The position numbers and the translations under genes were made by a program. Under the pieces are notes generated by a model. That model did no database searches. It was not told where the DNA came from and worked only from the letters and a program-made list of their open reading frames with translations. A stretch of DNA of 60,091 nt. It comes from Paenibacillus lemnae. Its GTDB lineage: Bacteria; Bacillota; Bacilli; Paenibacillales; Paenibacillaceae. Location of the stretch: assembly GCF_012933385.1 (NCBI RefSeq), contig NZ_JABBPN010000030.1, forward strand, positions 1 through 60,091, written 5' to 3'. Below, one piece after another: positions 51,258-59,831 of this stretch (position 1 is its first letter; every line of letters starts with the position of its first letter).

Positions 51258-51725
51258 CTAGCGGAACAGCTTCCGCCGCAGCAGCTTCATCATGACGTAC
51301 AGCATATCCAGCTCCTCGTCATCCATAGCGCGAAAGATGCTCATAATTCTGTCGTCGCCTTCGTTTCGCTTATCCAGCACAAGTGCATGTCCCGCTTCCG
51401 TATGATCCACGTAGTGACTTCGACCGTCCCGAGGGTTCGGTTTGCGGTACACCAGCCCCTTCTGTTCCAGCGCATCCACCAGATAAGTAATGCTCGCGGC
51501 TTTCAGCTCCAGATGTTCTGCCAGCTGAACCGGAAGAGCGGGACCCTGCTGGTCAATCCAGCTAAGAATCGAATATTGGTTCAGTGTGAGATCATGTTTT
51601 TTTAAATGCTGCAAAAAAGATACGACCCGGTGCTTGGTCAAGGCATCCGATAAATCCCGATACACATCCATCAGCTGATCGGGATTGATATCCTTGGGGT
51701 TCTGGGGGTTCTGCAACCTTGTCAC
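51258..51725 (-). CDS. MarR-family transcriptional regulator
   Basis: A 155-residue winged-helix repressor: helical dimer region at both ends, recognition segment PVQLAEHLELKAASITYLVD and wing with NPRDGRSHYVDHTEAG. It is the first gene of an operon with the DHA2 exporter and probably represses its own promoter at the palindrome at 51758-51777. Confidence 0.93.
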   Translation of the reverse strand: MTRLQNPQNPKDINPDQLMDVYRDLSDALTKHRVVSFLQHLKKHDLTLNQYSILSWIDQQGPALPVQLAEHLELKAASITYLVDALEQKGLVYRKPNPRDGRSHYVDHTEAGHALVLDKRNEGDDRIMSIFRAMDDEELDMLYVMMKLLRRKLFR

Positions 51726-51757
51726 TCCCTTTTCTAATCAGTTGTTCGCGCGCTATA

Positions 51758-51777
51758 TAGTTCATATTTTCTAACTA
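51758..51777. promoter_or_regulatory. Candidate MarR operator
   Basis: TAGTT and AACTA form an inverted repeat around ten bases, 33-52 bases upstream of the marR-type start. A second, wider inverted repeat AATCAGTT (51736) / AACTGATT (51792) surrounds it. Confidence 0.5.
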
Positions 51778-51970
51778 AATAAACAGTAATTAACTGATTT
51801 TGAGATCCTCTTCTGTTGATACAACGTTTAATTATACACCATTTCCCGGATAAAGTATACATTTTGCGATTACATTCTCCATTTCCTCTTCTGCAAGCGG
51901 TTAAAAGTAATTCGATTCACTGTAGTAGTTTTGAATACTTCTCAAACGGAGTACTCATTTTTGATCATAG

Positions 51971-52017
51971 AAAAAGCTGTCCCAAAGATTTTTTGATCTT
52001 TCGGGACAGCCTTTTTT
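51971..52017 (-). terminator. Terminator of the toxin-antitoxin operon
   Basis: Arms AAAGGCTGTCCC and GGGACAGCTTTT on the minus strand, just after the antitoxin stop codon, with A and T runs on both sides. The rest of the gap from 51800 shows no feature. Confidence 0.8.
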
Positions 52018-52327
52018 AGTAAGAATGCGTTGCCGCTTGTTCATCATTAAATACAGGGATCAACTGAGTTAATCCAAGTACCGAAAACACGCCGTTCAGC
52101 GTATCAATAGTTACATTTTGTTTAGCAGCCTCAATGTTAGATATTTTAGCTTGTGTCGTGCCAGCCAGCTTAGCCAATTCCGCTTGAGATAACTTCAAAG
52201 CTCTACGCCGTGCAAAAACCAGGTTCCCCACCACAACGGAGAAACTATCGAGATATTCCCGCGCTTCGGGAATTTCTCTGGCAGACATCTTCAATTCCTT
52301 AAAACTTTGCCCCAGTTTTTTACTCAT
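52016..52327 (-). CDS. HTH-type antitoxin (HigA-like)
   Basis: A 103-residue protein with an XRE-type helix-turn-helix in residues 45-95 (LSQAELAKLAGTTQAKISNI, followed by TIDTLNGVFSVLG). The start at 52327 is chosen because AAGGAG precedes it; a longer frame to 52375 is not needed. It overlaps the end of the putative toxin gene by eight bases. In this family the antitoxin neutralises the toxin and represses the operon. Confidence 0.85.
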   Translation of the reverse strand: MSKKLGQSFKELKMSAREIPEAREYLDSFSVVVGNLVFARRRALKLSQAELAKLAGTTQAKISNIEAAKQNVTIDTLNGVFSVLGLTQLIPVFNDEQAATHSY

Positions 52328-52799
52328 ACTGATCAACTCCTTGAAAGTTAATGTATTTCTCTGGGTTCTTAACAAAGTCCTTATAAATGCTTTCTGATTC
52401 TAAAGCGATCTTCTCAAATTCCGGAGAATATGTCGCCTGTTTCAATACTGCTTTAATCATTAGTAATACCTGCAAATCCCCTACCCGATGTTCAAAAAAG
52501 ACACACCGGAAGGCACCGGCATTTTTCCAATTGACTCGAAACTCCAACAGAGGAACATGATTCCGAAGTTCTTTTACAAGGCGGATCGTGTATGGAAATC
52601 CATCTTCAGTCTCATCAATAAAGTACTCATTCAAGGCTCCTAAGCCGTGACCCTCTAAGAATTCTAAACCTCGCATAATGAAAATGAAAAGCTGCTTCAT
52701 ATCCTCATCACTGTCAATCTTAGACCGAATATCATGGATTAGACTAAGGGCTTGTTCATCTCCTGATTCATCAGGCAGAAATTCAATTATTGTTCTCAT
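52320..52799 (-). CDS. Putative RelE/HigB-type toxin (Gp49-like)
   Basis: A 159-residue protein with the phage Gp49/HigB-like pattern: GLGALNEYFIDETEDGFPYT and IRLVKELRNHVPLLEFRVNW, then FRCVFFEHRV and VLLMIKAVLK. These enzymes cleave mRNA on the ribosome. The protein is longer than the usual 100-120 residues, with a helical addition at each end. Toxin-first order followed by an HTH antitoxin matches higBA systems. Codon use is AT-rich relative to neighbours, consistent with horizontal transfer. Confidence 0.8.
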   Translation of the reverse strand: MRTIIEFLPDESGDEQALSLIHDIRSKIDSDEDMKQLFIFIMRGLEFLEGHGLGALNEYFIDETEDGFPYTIRLVKELRNHVPLLEFRVNWKNAGAFRCVFFEHRVGDLQVLLMIKAVLKQATYSPEFEKIALESESIYKDFVKNPEKYINFQGVDQYE

Positions 52800-52865
52800 T
52801 ATACCGTATAAGATATAAAATGTAAATTATAAATTACAGCTTATACCTTTTGCCTCCTCTCTTGT

Positions 52866-53615
52866 TTAATCCTTAAACAGCTCATTCAACATGACTTCAC
52901 GATGGTTGATGAACTCTTTGGTGATCATATAATGATCGGTCTCCTCCAGCGTGCACGGTTCCATCCCGTGTTCTGTCAGTTTATAAATCACCGCATCCGG
53001 GTAGGCCATAAGAATAGGAGAATGCGTAGAGATCAGAAATTGAGAGTCCTCCTTCACCAGATCGTGAATCCGTGCAAGCAGCGCCATCTGGCGATAGGGC
53101 GAGAGTGCCGCTTCCGGCTCGTCCATAATGTATAGTCCGCGTCCCCTGAACCGGTGAAGGAAGGTCGCGAAAAATGACTCTCCATGTGACTGCTGGTGCA
53201 GGGACTTCCCGCCATAGGAATCGTACAGGCCCGGCCGCTCTCTTTCCAGGGCATCCACCTCAGACGCTACATTGTAATAGCTTTCCGCACGGAAGAAAAA
53301 TCCGTCCTTTGGCCTGCGCACGCCCCGCACTGTCCGAATATACCGGTGGAGCTCCGAATGGGTTTCTTCCGTTGCAAATGAAAAATTGAGCGTACCGCCT
53401 TCCGGATTAAATCCAAGCGCTGCCGCAATAGCCTCCAGTACCGTCGATTTTCCCATCCCGTTCTCACCTACGATATAGGTGACTCGAGGATGAAACTCCA
53501 GATAATCCATCGCAGACACCGCAGGAAGGTTAAAAGGATACCGCTCGAAAGAAGGCACCTGGTCTTTCATTAGCTGCACACTCCGAAGATAGGCTCTGGT
53601 CATGCCATAACTCAT
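52866..53615 (-). CDS. AAA/ABC-type ATPase (AAA_23-like)
   Basis: A 249-residue soluble ATPase with Walker A VGENGMGKSTVLEAIAAALG near residue 55, a signature-like HGESFFATFLHRF, Walker B GLYIMDEPEAALSPYRQMAL and a switch histidine in LISTHSPILMAYPDAV. It is the small stand-alone ABC-ATPase/SMC-like type with no known substrate. The start at 53615 follows GGAGAGA; the ORF could extend to 53663. Confidence 0.87.
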   Translation of the reverse strand: MSYGMTRAYLRSVQLMKDQVPSFERYPFNLPAVSAMDYLEFHPRVTYIVGENGMGKSTVLEAIAAALGFNPEGGTLNFSFATEETHSELHRYIRTVRGVRRPKDGFFFRAESYYNVASEVDALERERPGLYDSYGGKSLHQQSHGESFFATFLHRFRGRGLYIMDEPEAALSPYRQMALLARIHDLVKEDSQFLISTHSPILMAYPDAVIYKLTEHGMEPCTLEETDHYMITKEFINHREVMLNELFKD

Positions 53616-53716
53616 GCTGATCTCTCCTTCCATATGATAATAAAAAAGCGGCATTTCCAGCATACTGCCGAGAAATACCGCTGATGTGTGGCTGTTCTTT
53701 ATTCCCTTTGTTCCAC

Positions 53717-54307
53717 TTATTCCCCTTGAATAAAACGGTACAGCCTCTCCACTTTTTCATCGGTGAGCGTCCCGCTGTTGTCAAACACATGGATGGATCC
53801 CGGCGGAATATCCCAATTGACTTCAGGCACAAAGTCCACCCGTTTTTTAAAATCGTCCCAGTGTTCCAGCTTCCATTGATCCCGCTCCGTCTTCCGGTCC
53901 ACAATGCGCTCTTTCTGCAAATCCATATCCTTCAGAGCTACCACGATAACCTTAACATCCACTTCATCTTTACTGCGACCAGAGGCCGAGATGACCTCTT
54001 CGATCCACTCGCGGTTTTTCAGCTCTGCGGTGAACGGGGAAATCATGAACACATTTTGGCCTGCGCTCAGATTTTCGATACAAATATCCTTCGTGGTGTC
54101 ATATTCCAGATCCCGAAGATGCTCCTTGTAAAAGGAAGAATCCCGATCGTTCGGATCCATTCCTTTAGACTCCAGAAATTTCTCGACAAAACGTCCTCCG
54201 ACCGTATCCCGGTCCAGAAAAGCGGCCGGAATGCGGACAGCGAGCTTCTTCGCTACAGTTGTTTTGCCTGTGCCGGCGACACCGACAAAAAAGACCAGCT
54301 TTTGCAT
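53717..54307 (-). CDS. P-loop kinase-like AAA protein
   Basis: A 196-residue protein starting MQKLVFFVGVAGTGKTTVAK, with Walker A GVAGTGKT at residues 9-16, LDRDTVGG, and a C-terminal region SIHVFDNSGTLTDEKVERLY. This is the Zeta-toxin/shikimate-kinase-like group of small P-loop phosphotransferases; the substrate is unknown. The start at 54307 has AGGAGG ahead. It precedes the ABC-type ATPase gene by about 100 bases on the same strand. Confidence 0.82.
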   Translation of the reverse strand: MQKLVFFVGVAGTGKTTVAKKLAVRIPAAFLDRDTVGGRFVEKFLESKGMDPNDRDSSFYKEHLRDLEYDTTKDICIENLSAGQNVFMISPFTAELKNREWIEEVISASGRSKDEVDVKVIVVALKDMDLQKERIVDRKTERDQWKLEHWDDFKKRVDFVPEVNWDIPPGSIHVFDNSGTLTDEKVERLYRFIQGE

Positions 54308-54338
54308 GCCGTACCTCCTCATGTTCTATTGTGCTGTA

Positions 54339-54890
54339 TTACTCTGCTTTGTGGGCGATACGCTGTTCTGTTTCCACAGCCAGCTCCTCCAATGCGATAT
54401 CAAGCCGCTCCTGCAGAATCTCTGCAATTTCGAAGCCGCCCTCCTCTGTACGTGCCACCTGTGCATCCACCGCGTAGACACCGCCCAGAATAAACCGCGC
54501 TCCCATGGAAGAAAGTACCGGCTTGAGCGAGTAATCAATGGATAACAAGTGGGCCAGGCTGCCTCCGATGAAGAGGGGCAAAATGACCTTGCCGGCGAGC
54601 CCTTTTTGCGGGATCAAATCCAGAAATGTCTTCAGCACACCTGTGAAAGAAGCCTTGTACACGGGACTTGCGATAATCACCGCATCGGCTTCAGCCACCA
54701 GGCCATTTGCCTTGATGACATGCTCGCTCTCAAATCTAGCCAAGATCAGATCCTCTGCTGGCAGCTGGGCCACGTCGACCCGGCTTACCTCGTACCCCTT
54801 CGCTGTCAGCTGCTGCTCCGCTTGTTCCATAATTGCGGTCAATCTGGAACCTGCCGTTGGACTCCCGTTAATAATAACGGCTTTTTTCAT
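54339..54890 (-). CDS. NADPH-dependent FMN reductase (SsuE type)
   Basis: A 183-residue flavodoxin-fold enzyme beginning MKKAVIINGSPTAGSRLTAI, with the FMN-binding SPVYKASFTGVLKTFLDL and a late GGSLAHLLSIDYSLKPVLSS. SsuE-like proteins supply reduced FMN to monooxygenases in organosulfur use. No ssuD is nearby. The start at 54890 is set by GGAG eight bases ahead; an ATG six bases earlier is too close to the site. A leader terminator and a good promoter lie upstream. Confidence 0.9.
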   Translation of the reverse strand: MKKAVIINGSPTAGSRLTAIMEQAEQQLTAKGYEVSRVDVAQLPAEDLILARFESEHVIKANGLVAEADAVIIASPVYKASFTGVLKTFLDLIPQKGLAGKVILPLFIGGSLAHLLSIDYSLKPVLSSMGARFILGGVYAVDAQVARTEEGGFEIAEILQERLDIALEELAVETEQRIAHKAE

Positions 54891-54998
54891 GCTCATCACT
54901 CCTGTAGTTTGGTATGTCTGCACGCAGGGCTGCTGTGTGCCGTATCCTTTTCTCATGACTGAAGCTCTTGATGCACAGATGCACAGCCTCATATTCAG

Positions 54999-55031
54999 AA
55001 AAAAGGACTTTACAAGATGCTGCAAAGTCCT
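54999..55031 (-). terminator. Leader terminator/attenuator before the FMN reductase gene
   Basis: On the minus strand AGGACTTT and AAAGTCCT pair around a 13-base loop, followed by TTTTTT. It lies between the promoter at 55062-55091 and the gene start at 54890, so part of the transcripts should stop here unless an antiterminator forms. Confidence 0.65.
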
Positions 55032-55061
55032 CCGGTTGTCCGGTCGTGTTGGTTCTGATTT

Positions 55062-55091
55062 ATGTTATCAATCGGCCCTGCGCTTTGTCAA
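55062..55091 (-). promoter_or_regulatory. Sigma-A-type promoter for the FMN reductase gene
   Basis: Minus-strand TTGACA (55091-55086) and TAACAT (55067-55062) are separated by 18 bases. Transcription from here passes through the leader hairpin at 54999-55031. Confidence 0.6.
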
Positions 55092-55124
55092 TGCGGCGGT
55101 TTGTGATATTCAATTCACTTCCTG

Positions 55125-55153
55125 AACAGGTAAGGGGTTGACCTGTTAACAGG
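55125..55153. promoter_or_regulatory. Palindromic operator-like site
   Basis: AACAGGT/ACCTGTT (55125-55147) overlaps CCTGTTAACAGG (55142-55153), a perfect 12-bp palindrome. It lies upstream of the promoter for the FMN reductase gene. The bases from 55154 to 55403 contain no other recognised feature. Confidence 0.45.
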
Positions 55154-55403
55154 ATCAGACTGTTTATAGAATGAAGGATTCACTATATGGCGGATATCAA
55201 CCACATAAATGATTGAGGTCATGAATGATTGAGAACATGAAAGATTTATCTTCTCACACAATTACGGCTTATACGCAGCGGCGGCACGTTCCGGCGGTCT
55301 TCAGCATAGATATACAGCATAAACTGGAGGACCGGAGTGATGCAGATTCGTGCAGGTCAGTCCGGTGCTGACAGAGATCGAAGGATGCAGGAGGAAGCCG
55401 CCG

Positions 55404-55859
55404 ATGGATTCCGAAAAAAATCGTTATAATAACAGCCGGATGGATACAGGGTTTTATGCCTGGAACAAGCTGGCTGGTGCAGGTATGGCTGTGCTGCTGC
55501 TGACGATACTTTCATGGCTCTGGCCGCAGGCGGCCGGGCAGTCCGGAAAGATACTGGGTGTGTCCATTCCGATGGAACACTGGATTTACGGCTATGGTCT
55601 AAGCGCATCGTTAGCTGCAGATGCGGTGGTTTCATGTTTCCCGCGGGTGGGCCGTATGAAGCAGGCTGCGCTGTATGGTGCAGCAGGTTTTTTGTGCTTT
55701 GCGCTGCTTACAGGGGGAAGCACCGATACGGTATGGGTACGGGGAGCCGCAGGCATTCTGATGCTGATGGTGTTCTGGTGGAGCAGAAGAGTCTTGTTCC
55801 ACCATTCCCTGATGATGATATGCCTTGCACTATTCGTACCGCTCTTCTGCCTGCTATAG
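55404..55859 (+). CDS. Small membrane protein of unknown function
   Basis: A 151-residue protein with about five hydrophobic stretches (AGAGMAVLLLTILSWLW, YGLSASLAADAVVSCF, AALYGAAGFLCFALLTG, AAGILMLMVFWW, MMICLALFVPLFCLL). No family is recognised. The start at 55404 follows AGGAGG. Its last six bases overlap the convergent Nnr gene. Confidence 0.7.
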   Translation: MDSEKNRYNNSRMDTGFYAWNKLAGAGMAVLLLTILSWLWPQAAGQSGKILGVSIPMEHWIYGYGLSASLAADAVVSCFPRVGRMKQAALYGAAGFLCFALLTGGSTDTVWVRGAAGILMLMVFWWSRRVLFHHSLMMICLALFVPLFCLL

Positions 55860-57506
55860 CGCTTCGATTACATCACCGGCGGTGACGGAGGAGAAGTGGC
55901 CGCGCGCCTGGGCGGCTCTTTCTCCCGCCAGGCCGTGCAGACGGACACCAAGCGCCGCGGCCTGCGGTCCGGACAAGCCCTGTGCCAGCAGGCCCGCAAT
56001 GATGCCTGTCAGCACATCGCCGGTGCCGCCGGTCGCCATGCCGGGATGTCCCGTTACATTAACAAAGGCTCGTCCGTCCGGACAGGCGATGACGGTTCTT
56101 GAACCTTTCAGGACGAGCGTCACCCGGTTGCGCAGTGCATAACCGACAGCCGTTCCGATCCGGTCCCGCTGCACCTCGGCCGTGGATATGCCTGCAAGAC
56201 GAGCCATCTCCCCCGGGTGCGGGGTGAGTACAGTGTCGTGCTGGCGCGGCACCCACTTCCCGGTATCCGGTGCATCCGCGAGTGCGTTCAGGGCATCGGC
56301 ATCCAGCACCAGGGGGACGCTGCTGGACTCCCACAGGCGGCGGACCCAGGCGCTGTCTCCATCAAAGCGCCCGATTCCCGGACCTGCGGCCAGGACATCC
56401 CGGCTCTCCAGCAGCTGGATCAGCTTGTCCGCGGAAGCTTCACTCCAGACCCCCCGGCTGCGGCCCGATGCCTCCACCGGTGTCAGCATCAGTTCAGGCG
56501 CTGCACCTGACATGGGCAGCAGCAATTCTTCCGGCAGCGCCCAGGTGACCAGGCCGCTGCCTGCACGAAGGGCCGCACGTGAGCACAGTAGACCAGCTCC
56601 GCTCATCGTGCGGCTGCCGGCCGCAGTCAGCACATGACCGTACGTTCCTTTGTGCCCTTCCGGGGAGCGGGGACGCTTCGGGTCACACTGAAGCTCCCCG
56701 CGCAGCACGTCCGGCGTGAGCAGAAATGTGTTCACGCCGTGCTGTCTGCAGAGCGACGAGGGAATGCCGATGGAGCGCACCACCACCCGGCCGGCAGCTT
56801 CCGCGCCGGGGTACTGCACGAGGCCTCGCTTCAGGAACGCGAGGCACACCGTCACCGACGCGCGCACACACGGCTCGTGCCGTGCGCCGGTGTCGGCGTC
56901 CAGTCCGCTGGGAATATCCGCGGACACGATCGGCAGGCCGCTGTCATTCGCGGCCTGAATGAGCGCGGCGTATGCGCCGCGGGGCGCGCCGCTCGCGCCC
57001 GTGCCCAGCAGCGCGTCCACGATTCCCGTGTACGCGCGCAGCTCCACGGCCTCATCCCGGCCGTGGAACTTCTGCGGGATGCCAAGCTTCGCGGCGGCAT
57101 CCTGCTGAAGGGCGGCGGCGCCGGACAGCTCTGCCGGTCCGGCCGCCGCGTACAGCAGCGTGACGCGGAGCCCCGCTTCACACAGATGCCTGGCGGCAGC
57201 GGCACCGTCGCCGCCGTTGCTGCCCTTGCCCGCGAGCACCAGCCAGTGCTGCGCGGACGGGTTTGGCAGATGCAGCGAGGCATCTGCCGCAATGCCATGC
57301 GAGGCGAAGGGCGCCTCGCCCCCACCGGGTGCAGCGACAGCTGTCGCTGCACCGCTGCGGTGCTGTCCTGCCTCCCGGCACAGGGACAGCACCTCCTCCG
57401 CAATGGCCTTTCCGGCATTTTCCATGAGGGCAAACGCCGGAATCCCGATATGTTCGATCGTATGAAGGTCCAGCGCCCGCATCTGTTCTGTGTTTACAAT
57501 ATACAT
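55854..57506 (-). CDS. nnr: Bifunctional NAD(P)H-hydrate epimerase/dehydratase
   Basis: A 550-residue metabolite-repair enzyme restoring NADH and NADPH from their hydrated forms. The N-terminal YjeF epimerase (about 1-255) has LMENAGKAIAEEV, AGKGSNGGDGAAAARHL and SADIPSGLDADTG; the C-terminal ribokinase-like dehydratase (about 275-550) has GTYGHVLTAAGS, LTPHPGEMARLAGI and GHPGMATGGTGDVLTG, the ADP-dependent catalytic segment. A Gly/Ala-rich insert (about residues 46-85) and high local GC are unusual. AAGGAG precedes the ATG, 15 bases after the SDR-like gene. Confidence 0.95.
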   Translation of the reverse strand: MYIVNTEQMRALDLHTIEHIGIPAFALMENAGKAIAEEVLSLCREAGQHRSGAATAVAAPGGGEAPFASHGIAADASLHLPNPSAQHWLVLAGKGSNGGDGAAAARHLCEAGLRVTLLYAAAGPAELSGAAALQQDAAAKLGIPQKFHGRDEAVELRAYTGIVDALLGTGASGAPRGAYAALIQAANDSGLPIVSADIPSGLDADTGARHEPCVRASVTVCLAFLKRGLVQYPGAEAAGRVVVRSIGIPSSLCRQHGVNTFLLTPDVLRGELQCDPKRPRSPEGHKGTYGHVLTAAGSRTMSGAGLLCSRAALRAGSGLVTWALPEELLLPMSGAAPELMLTPVEASGRSRGVWSEASADKLIQLLESRDVLAAGPGIGRFDGDSAWVRRLWESSSVPLVLDADALNALADAPDTGKWVPRQHDTVLTPHPGEMARLAGISTAEVQRDRIGTAVGYALRNRVTLVLKGSRTVIACPDGRAFVNVTGHPGMATGGTGDVLTGIIAGLLAQGLSGPQAAALGVRLHGLAGERAAQARGHFSSVTAGDVIEAL

Positions 57507-57520
57507 GTGCTGCTCACTCC

Positions 57521-58153
57521 TTAATATCCCACCGTGAACCTCGCACGGGTGAATTGGGGATCATCCAGCTCATCCAGCATGGCCACTGCATAATCCTCTA
57601 CAGAAATATGGCTGGACCCGGTTTCGTCTACAACCAGGCGATCCGTTCCGATCCGGAACTGCCCCGTCCGCCGCCCCGGCTCTATGATCGCTGCCGGACT
57701 CAAATACGTCCAGTCTACATCCGACTCCTGATAAATCCCATAAGCATCCGCATGGGCCATCGCCAGGCTCTTGATTTCTGCCGGAAACTCCGGCGTGTCC
57801 ATCAGCGCTTCACCGCTGTCTGTAATGAGGCTGCCCGCTCCGCCGACAATCAAAAGACGCTTTACACCGCTGCGCCGGACGGCTTCCAGCAGCACCCGGG
57901 CCGTTTCCAGCAGTTCCTCTTCTTCCCCGAACCGTGGGCCATACGCACTGATGACCGCATCGCTTCCCTTCACAGCTTCAGTGATGGAGTCCGGATCCAC
58001 CGCGCTTGCTTTCACAATACTCACCTTGTCCCGGAACGCCTCCAGCTTCTCGGGATGCCGGACCACCGCGGTGACAGCATGCCCTCTGCGTAGTGCCTCC
58101 TCTGTAATACTTTTTCCAATCGTACCTGCTGCTCCAACAATAGCTACTCTCAT
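57521..58153 (-). CDS. NAD(P)-binding protein, atypical SDR (YwnB-like)
   Basis: A 210-residue Rossmann protein starting MRVAIVGAAGTIGKSITEEA, with the GxxGxxG loop at residues 7-12, RHPEKLE after strand 2, SDAVISAYGP and KRLLIVGGAGS. It belongs to the NAD(P)H-binding NmrA/YwnB-like group, often stress-related. ATGs at 58153 and 58159 are both possible behind AAAGGAG; 58153 gives better spacing. It is probably co-transcribed with the Nnr gene. Confidence 0.87.
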   Translation of the reverse strand: MRVAIVGAAGTIGKSITEEALRRGHAVTAVVRHPEKLEAFRDKVSIVKASAVDPDSITEAVKGSDAVISAYGPRFGEEEELLETARVLLEAVRRSGVKRLLIVGGAGSLITDSGEALMDTPEFPAEIKSLAMAHADAYGIYQESDVDWTYLSPAAIIEPGRRTGQFRIGTDRLVVDETGSSHISVEDYAVAMLDELDDPQFTRARFTVGY

Positions 58154-58400
58154 CGTCATCCTGCTCCTTTCCATGTCCGTAGGGTGAATTTCTCTCTTCT
58201 ATCATTACCCAAAACAAAAAAGATCAATAGGTCTTCACATTAGGTCTTCACATTTCAATCTGATCTGCCGATACTAGATGTGCATGCGTTTTTATGAAAC
58301 AAAAGGCCTGAAATACCCTGTCTTTATGTCGTATTATGCTGAAAAATAAGTCTCCAGTCTCTCAGCCCATCAAACTACATAGAAATGGAGTTAATGTATC

Positions 58401-59300
58401 ATGAAAAAAGTTCGCACCTCTTTCAAAATGCTGTTCCTGCTATCCTGCAGTTTGCTGCTCCTTAGCGGCTTTTCATATCCGCCTAAGCCGCAATCCCTGG
58501 GCACCAATAGCAATATGAAGGCTGTATGGTTGTGGGATACCCCTTTCATTAAAGAAAATCCTGCCTCGATCCTGGCGTTTGCGGAACAAACCGGACTGGA
58601 TACCATTTATCTTCAGATGAACCGTGATGTGCGTCCAGAGTACTATAAAAGCTTTATTAAAGCAGCTGGCAAGCAAAATATCGAAATTCATGTACTTGGA
58701 GGTGCCCCCTCCTGGTCCCTGAAATCCGAACGCCACCGTCTTGATGCCTTTCTGACCTGGACAAAAGAGTATCAAGACGCTGCTGCGCCAGAAGAGCGGT
58801 TTACCGGAATCCATGTAGATGTTGAGCCGCACGGGCTTGCACAATGGAAAACAAACCAGGCTGATCTGATCCGTCAGTGGCAGGACAACACACGCTACCT
58901 GGCAGAAGGTGCCCGTGCTCTGAACCTGCCAATTACGGCTGACATCCCATTTTGGATATATCAATACCAGCTGCCGGACGGTTCCATGTCCATGAGCCGC
59001 TGGATGTTGACTCAAATGGATGGCGTAGCAATCATGGCTTACCGGGATCAGGCTGACAAGATCTACAGCGCTGCTGCAGTAGAGCTTAAAGAAGCGGACG
59101 AGCTGGGCAAAAAAGCCTGGATCGCCGTAGAAACGAAGTCCAGCAACGAAGGGGCATTCATTACCTTCTATGAAGAAGATGCTCCCTACATGGACGAACA
59201 GCTGCAGCTTTTGAACAAAAAGGCCGCTTTACACAGCTCATTTTCAGGCTTCGCGATTCATGATTACAAAGCGTACAAGGCTCTAGTAGAGAAAGAGTAG
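58401..59300 (+). CDS. Exported barrel-like protein of unknown function
   Basis: A 299-residue protein with a signal peptide (basic start, then MLFLLSCSLLLLSGFS). The mature part reads like a TIM barrel of glycosidase type: MKAVWLWDTPFIKENPASIL, GLDTIYLQMNRDV, IEIHVLGGAPSW, FTGIHVDVEPHGLAQW, LPITADIPFWIY and MDGVAIMAYRDQA. HVDVEPH near residue 142 and the later glutamate in WIAVETKS sit at strand ends where catalytic acids occur in such barrels. No enzyme family can be named. It starts with ATGAAAAAAG after GGAG and ends at a terminator. Confidence 0.8.
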   Translation: MKKVRTSFKMLFLLSCSLLLLSGFSYPPKPQSLGTNSNMKAVWLWDTPFIKENPASILAFAEQTGLDTIYLQMNRDVRPEYYKSFIKAAGKQNIEIHVLGGAPSWSLKSERHRLDAFLTWTKEYQDAAAPEERFTGIHVDVEPHGLAQWKTNQADLIRQWQDNTRYLAEGARALNLPITADIPFWIYQYQLPDGSMSMSRWMLTQMDGVAIMAYRDQADKIYSAAAVELKEADELGKKAWIAVETKSSNEGAFITFYEEDAPYMDEQLQLLNKKAALHSSFSGFAIHDYKAYKALVEKE

Positions 59301-59367
59301 TCACAGTAAGGTTTGGTTCTTCACCACAACGTGTCCTTGACAGACTTTAGTCCAGAATTACAGCAAA

Positions 59368-59434
59368 CAAGCCGCATCTCCGCTATCGTGGAATTGTTTA
59401 GATCCACACAAGAAGGGGAGCGGCTTGCGTTTTT
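59368..59434 (+). terminator. Terminator after the exported barrel-like protein
   Basis: CAAGCCGC and GCGGCTTG pair, extended by TCTCC/GGGGA, around a long loop and followed by GTTTTT. Confidence 0.75.
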
Positions 59435-59441
59435 AAATTTA

Positions 59442-59595
59442 TTAAAGAGTCAAAATCCGTTGGATCCGGGACTTTAGCATGCCGAGAGTCACACCAAGCA
59501 TCTCGGCCATTTCGGGTAAAACAAGCTCCGCCGAGTAATGGAGCACGCATTCTAAACAAAAAAATATCCCCTTCCCCTTCCTTGTCGGAAGCGAA
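59442..59595 (-). pseudogene. ECF sigma-factor C-terminal remnant
   Basis: A minus-strand frame ending at 59442 reads VLHYSAELVLPEMAEMLGV then TLGMLKSRIQRIL-TL-stop, the region-4 helix-turn-helix of an ECF sigma factor. The residues before it (LSLPTRKGKGIFFCLE) are a poor match to the usual LP-KYREVL stretch, and regions 1-3 are absent. It is a decayed tail only. Confidence 0.65.
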
Positions 59596-59613
59596 AGGGT
59601 TACTAAACAACAC

Positions 59614-59812
59614 TTATGATCCTTTTACAACTTGGATGTTATTAATAAAACCATCTTCTGGGGTAAATATCGGGGTAAACTTTTTAGTTTTCACATCATA
59701 TTCATATAATCCACGTTTATTATTTACAATAGCAATAGTATAGATCTTGTTAGGGGAAGCTAATCTCCCTGACTGATGCCGGAAGAAAAGTTTTACTTGG
59801 ATTAAAATCCAT
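59614..59812 (-). pseudogene. Frameshifted gene remnant (propeller-like fragment)
   Basis: The minus strand reads MDFNPSKTFLPASVREISFP from 59812, hits a stop after a run of four C (plus-strand GGGG at 59753-59756), and continues in the next frame as NKIYTIAIVNNKRGLYEYD then VKTKKFTPIFTPEDGF to a stop at 59614. Removing one base joins the two into a continuous protein-like sequence. A plus-strand frame over part of the same bases is less convincing. The family is not identified. Confidence 0.45.
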
Positions 59813-59831
59813 ACGAATTGAACCGGATTTC

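Noticed and set aside
56634..57524. 296-residue plus-strand frame opposite the Nnr gene
   Set aside because: It is an artefact of high GC content; the minus-strand Nnr motifs are complete and decisive.
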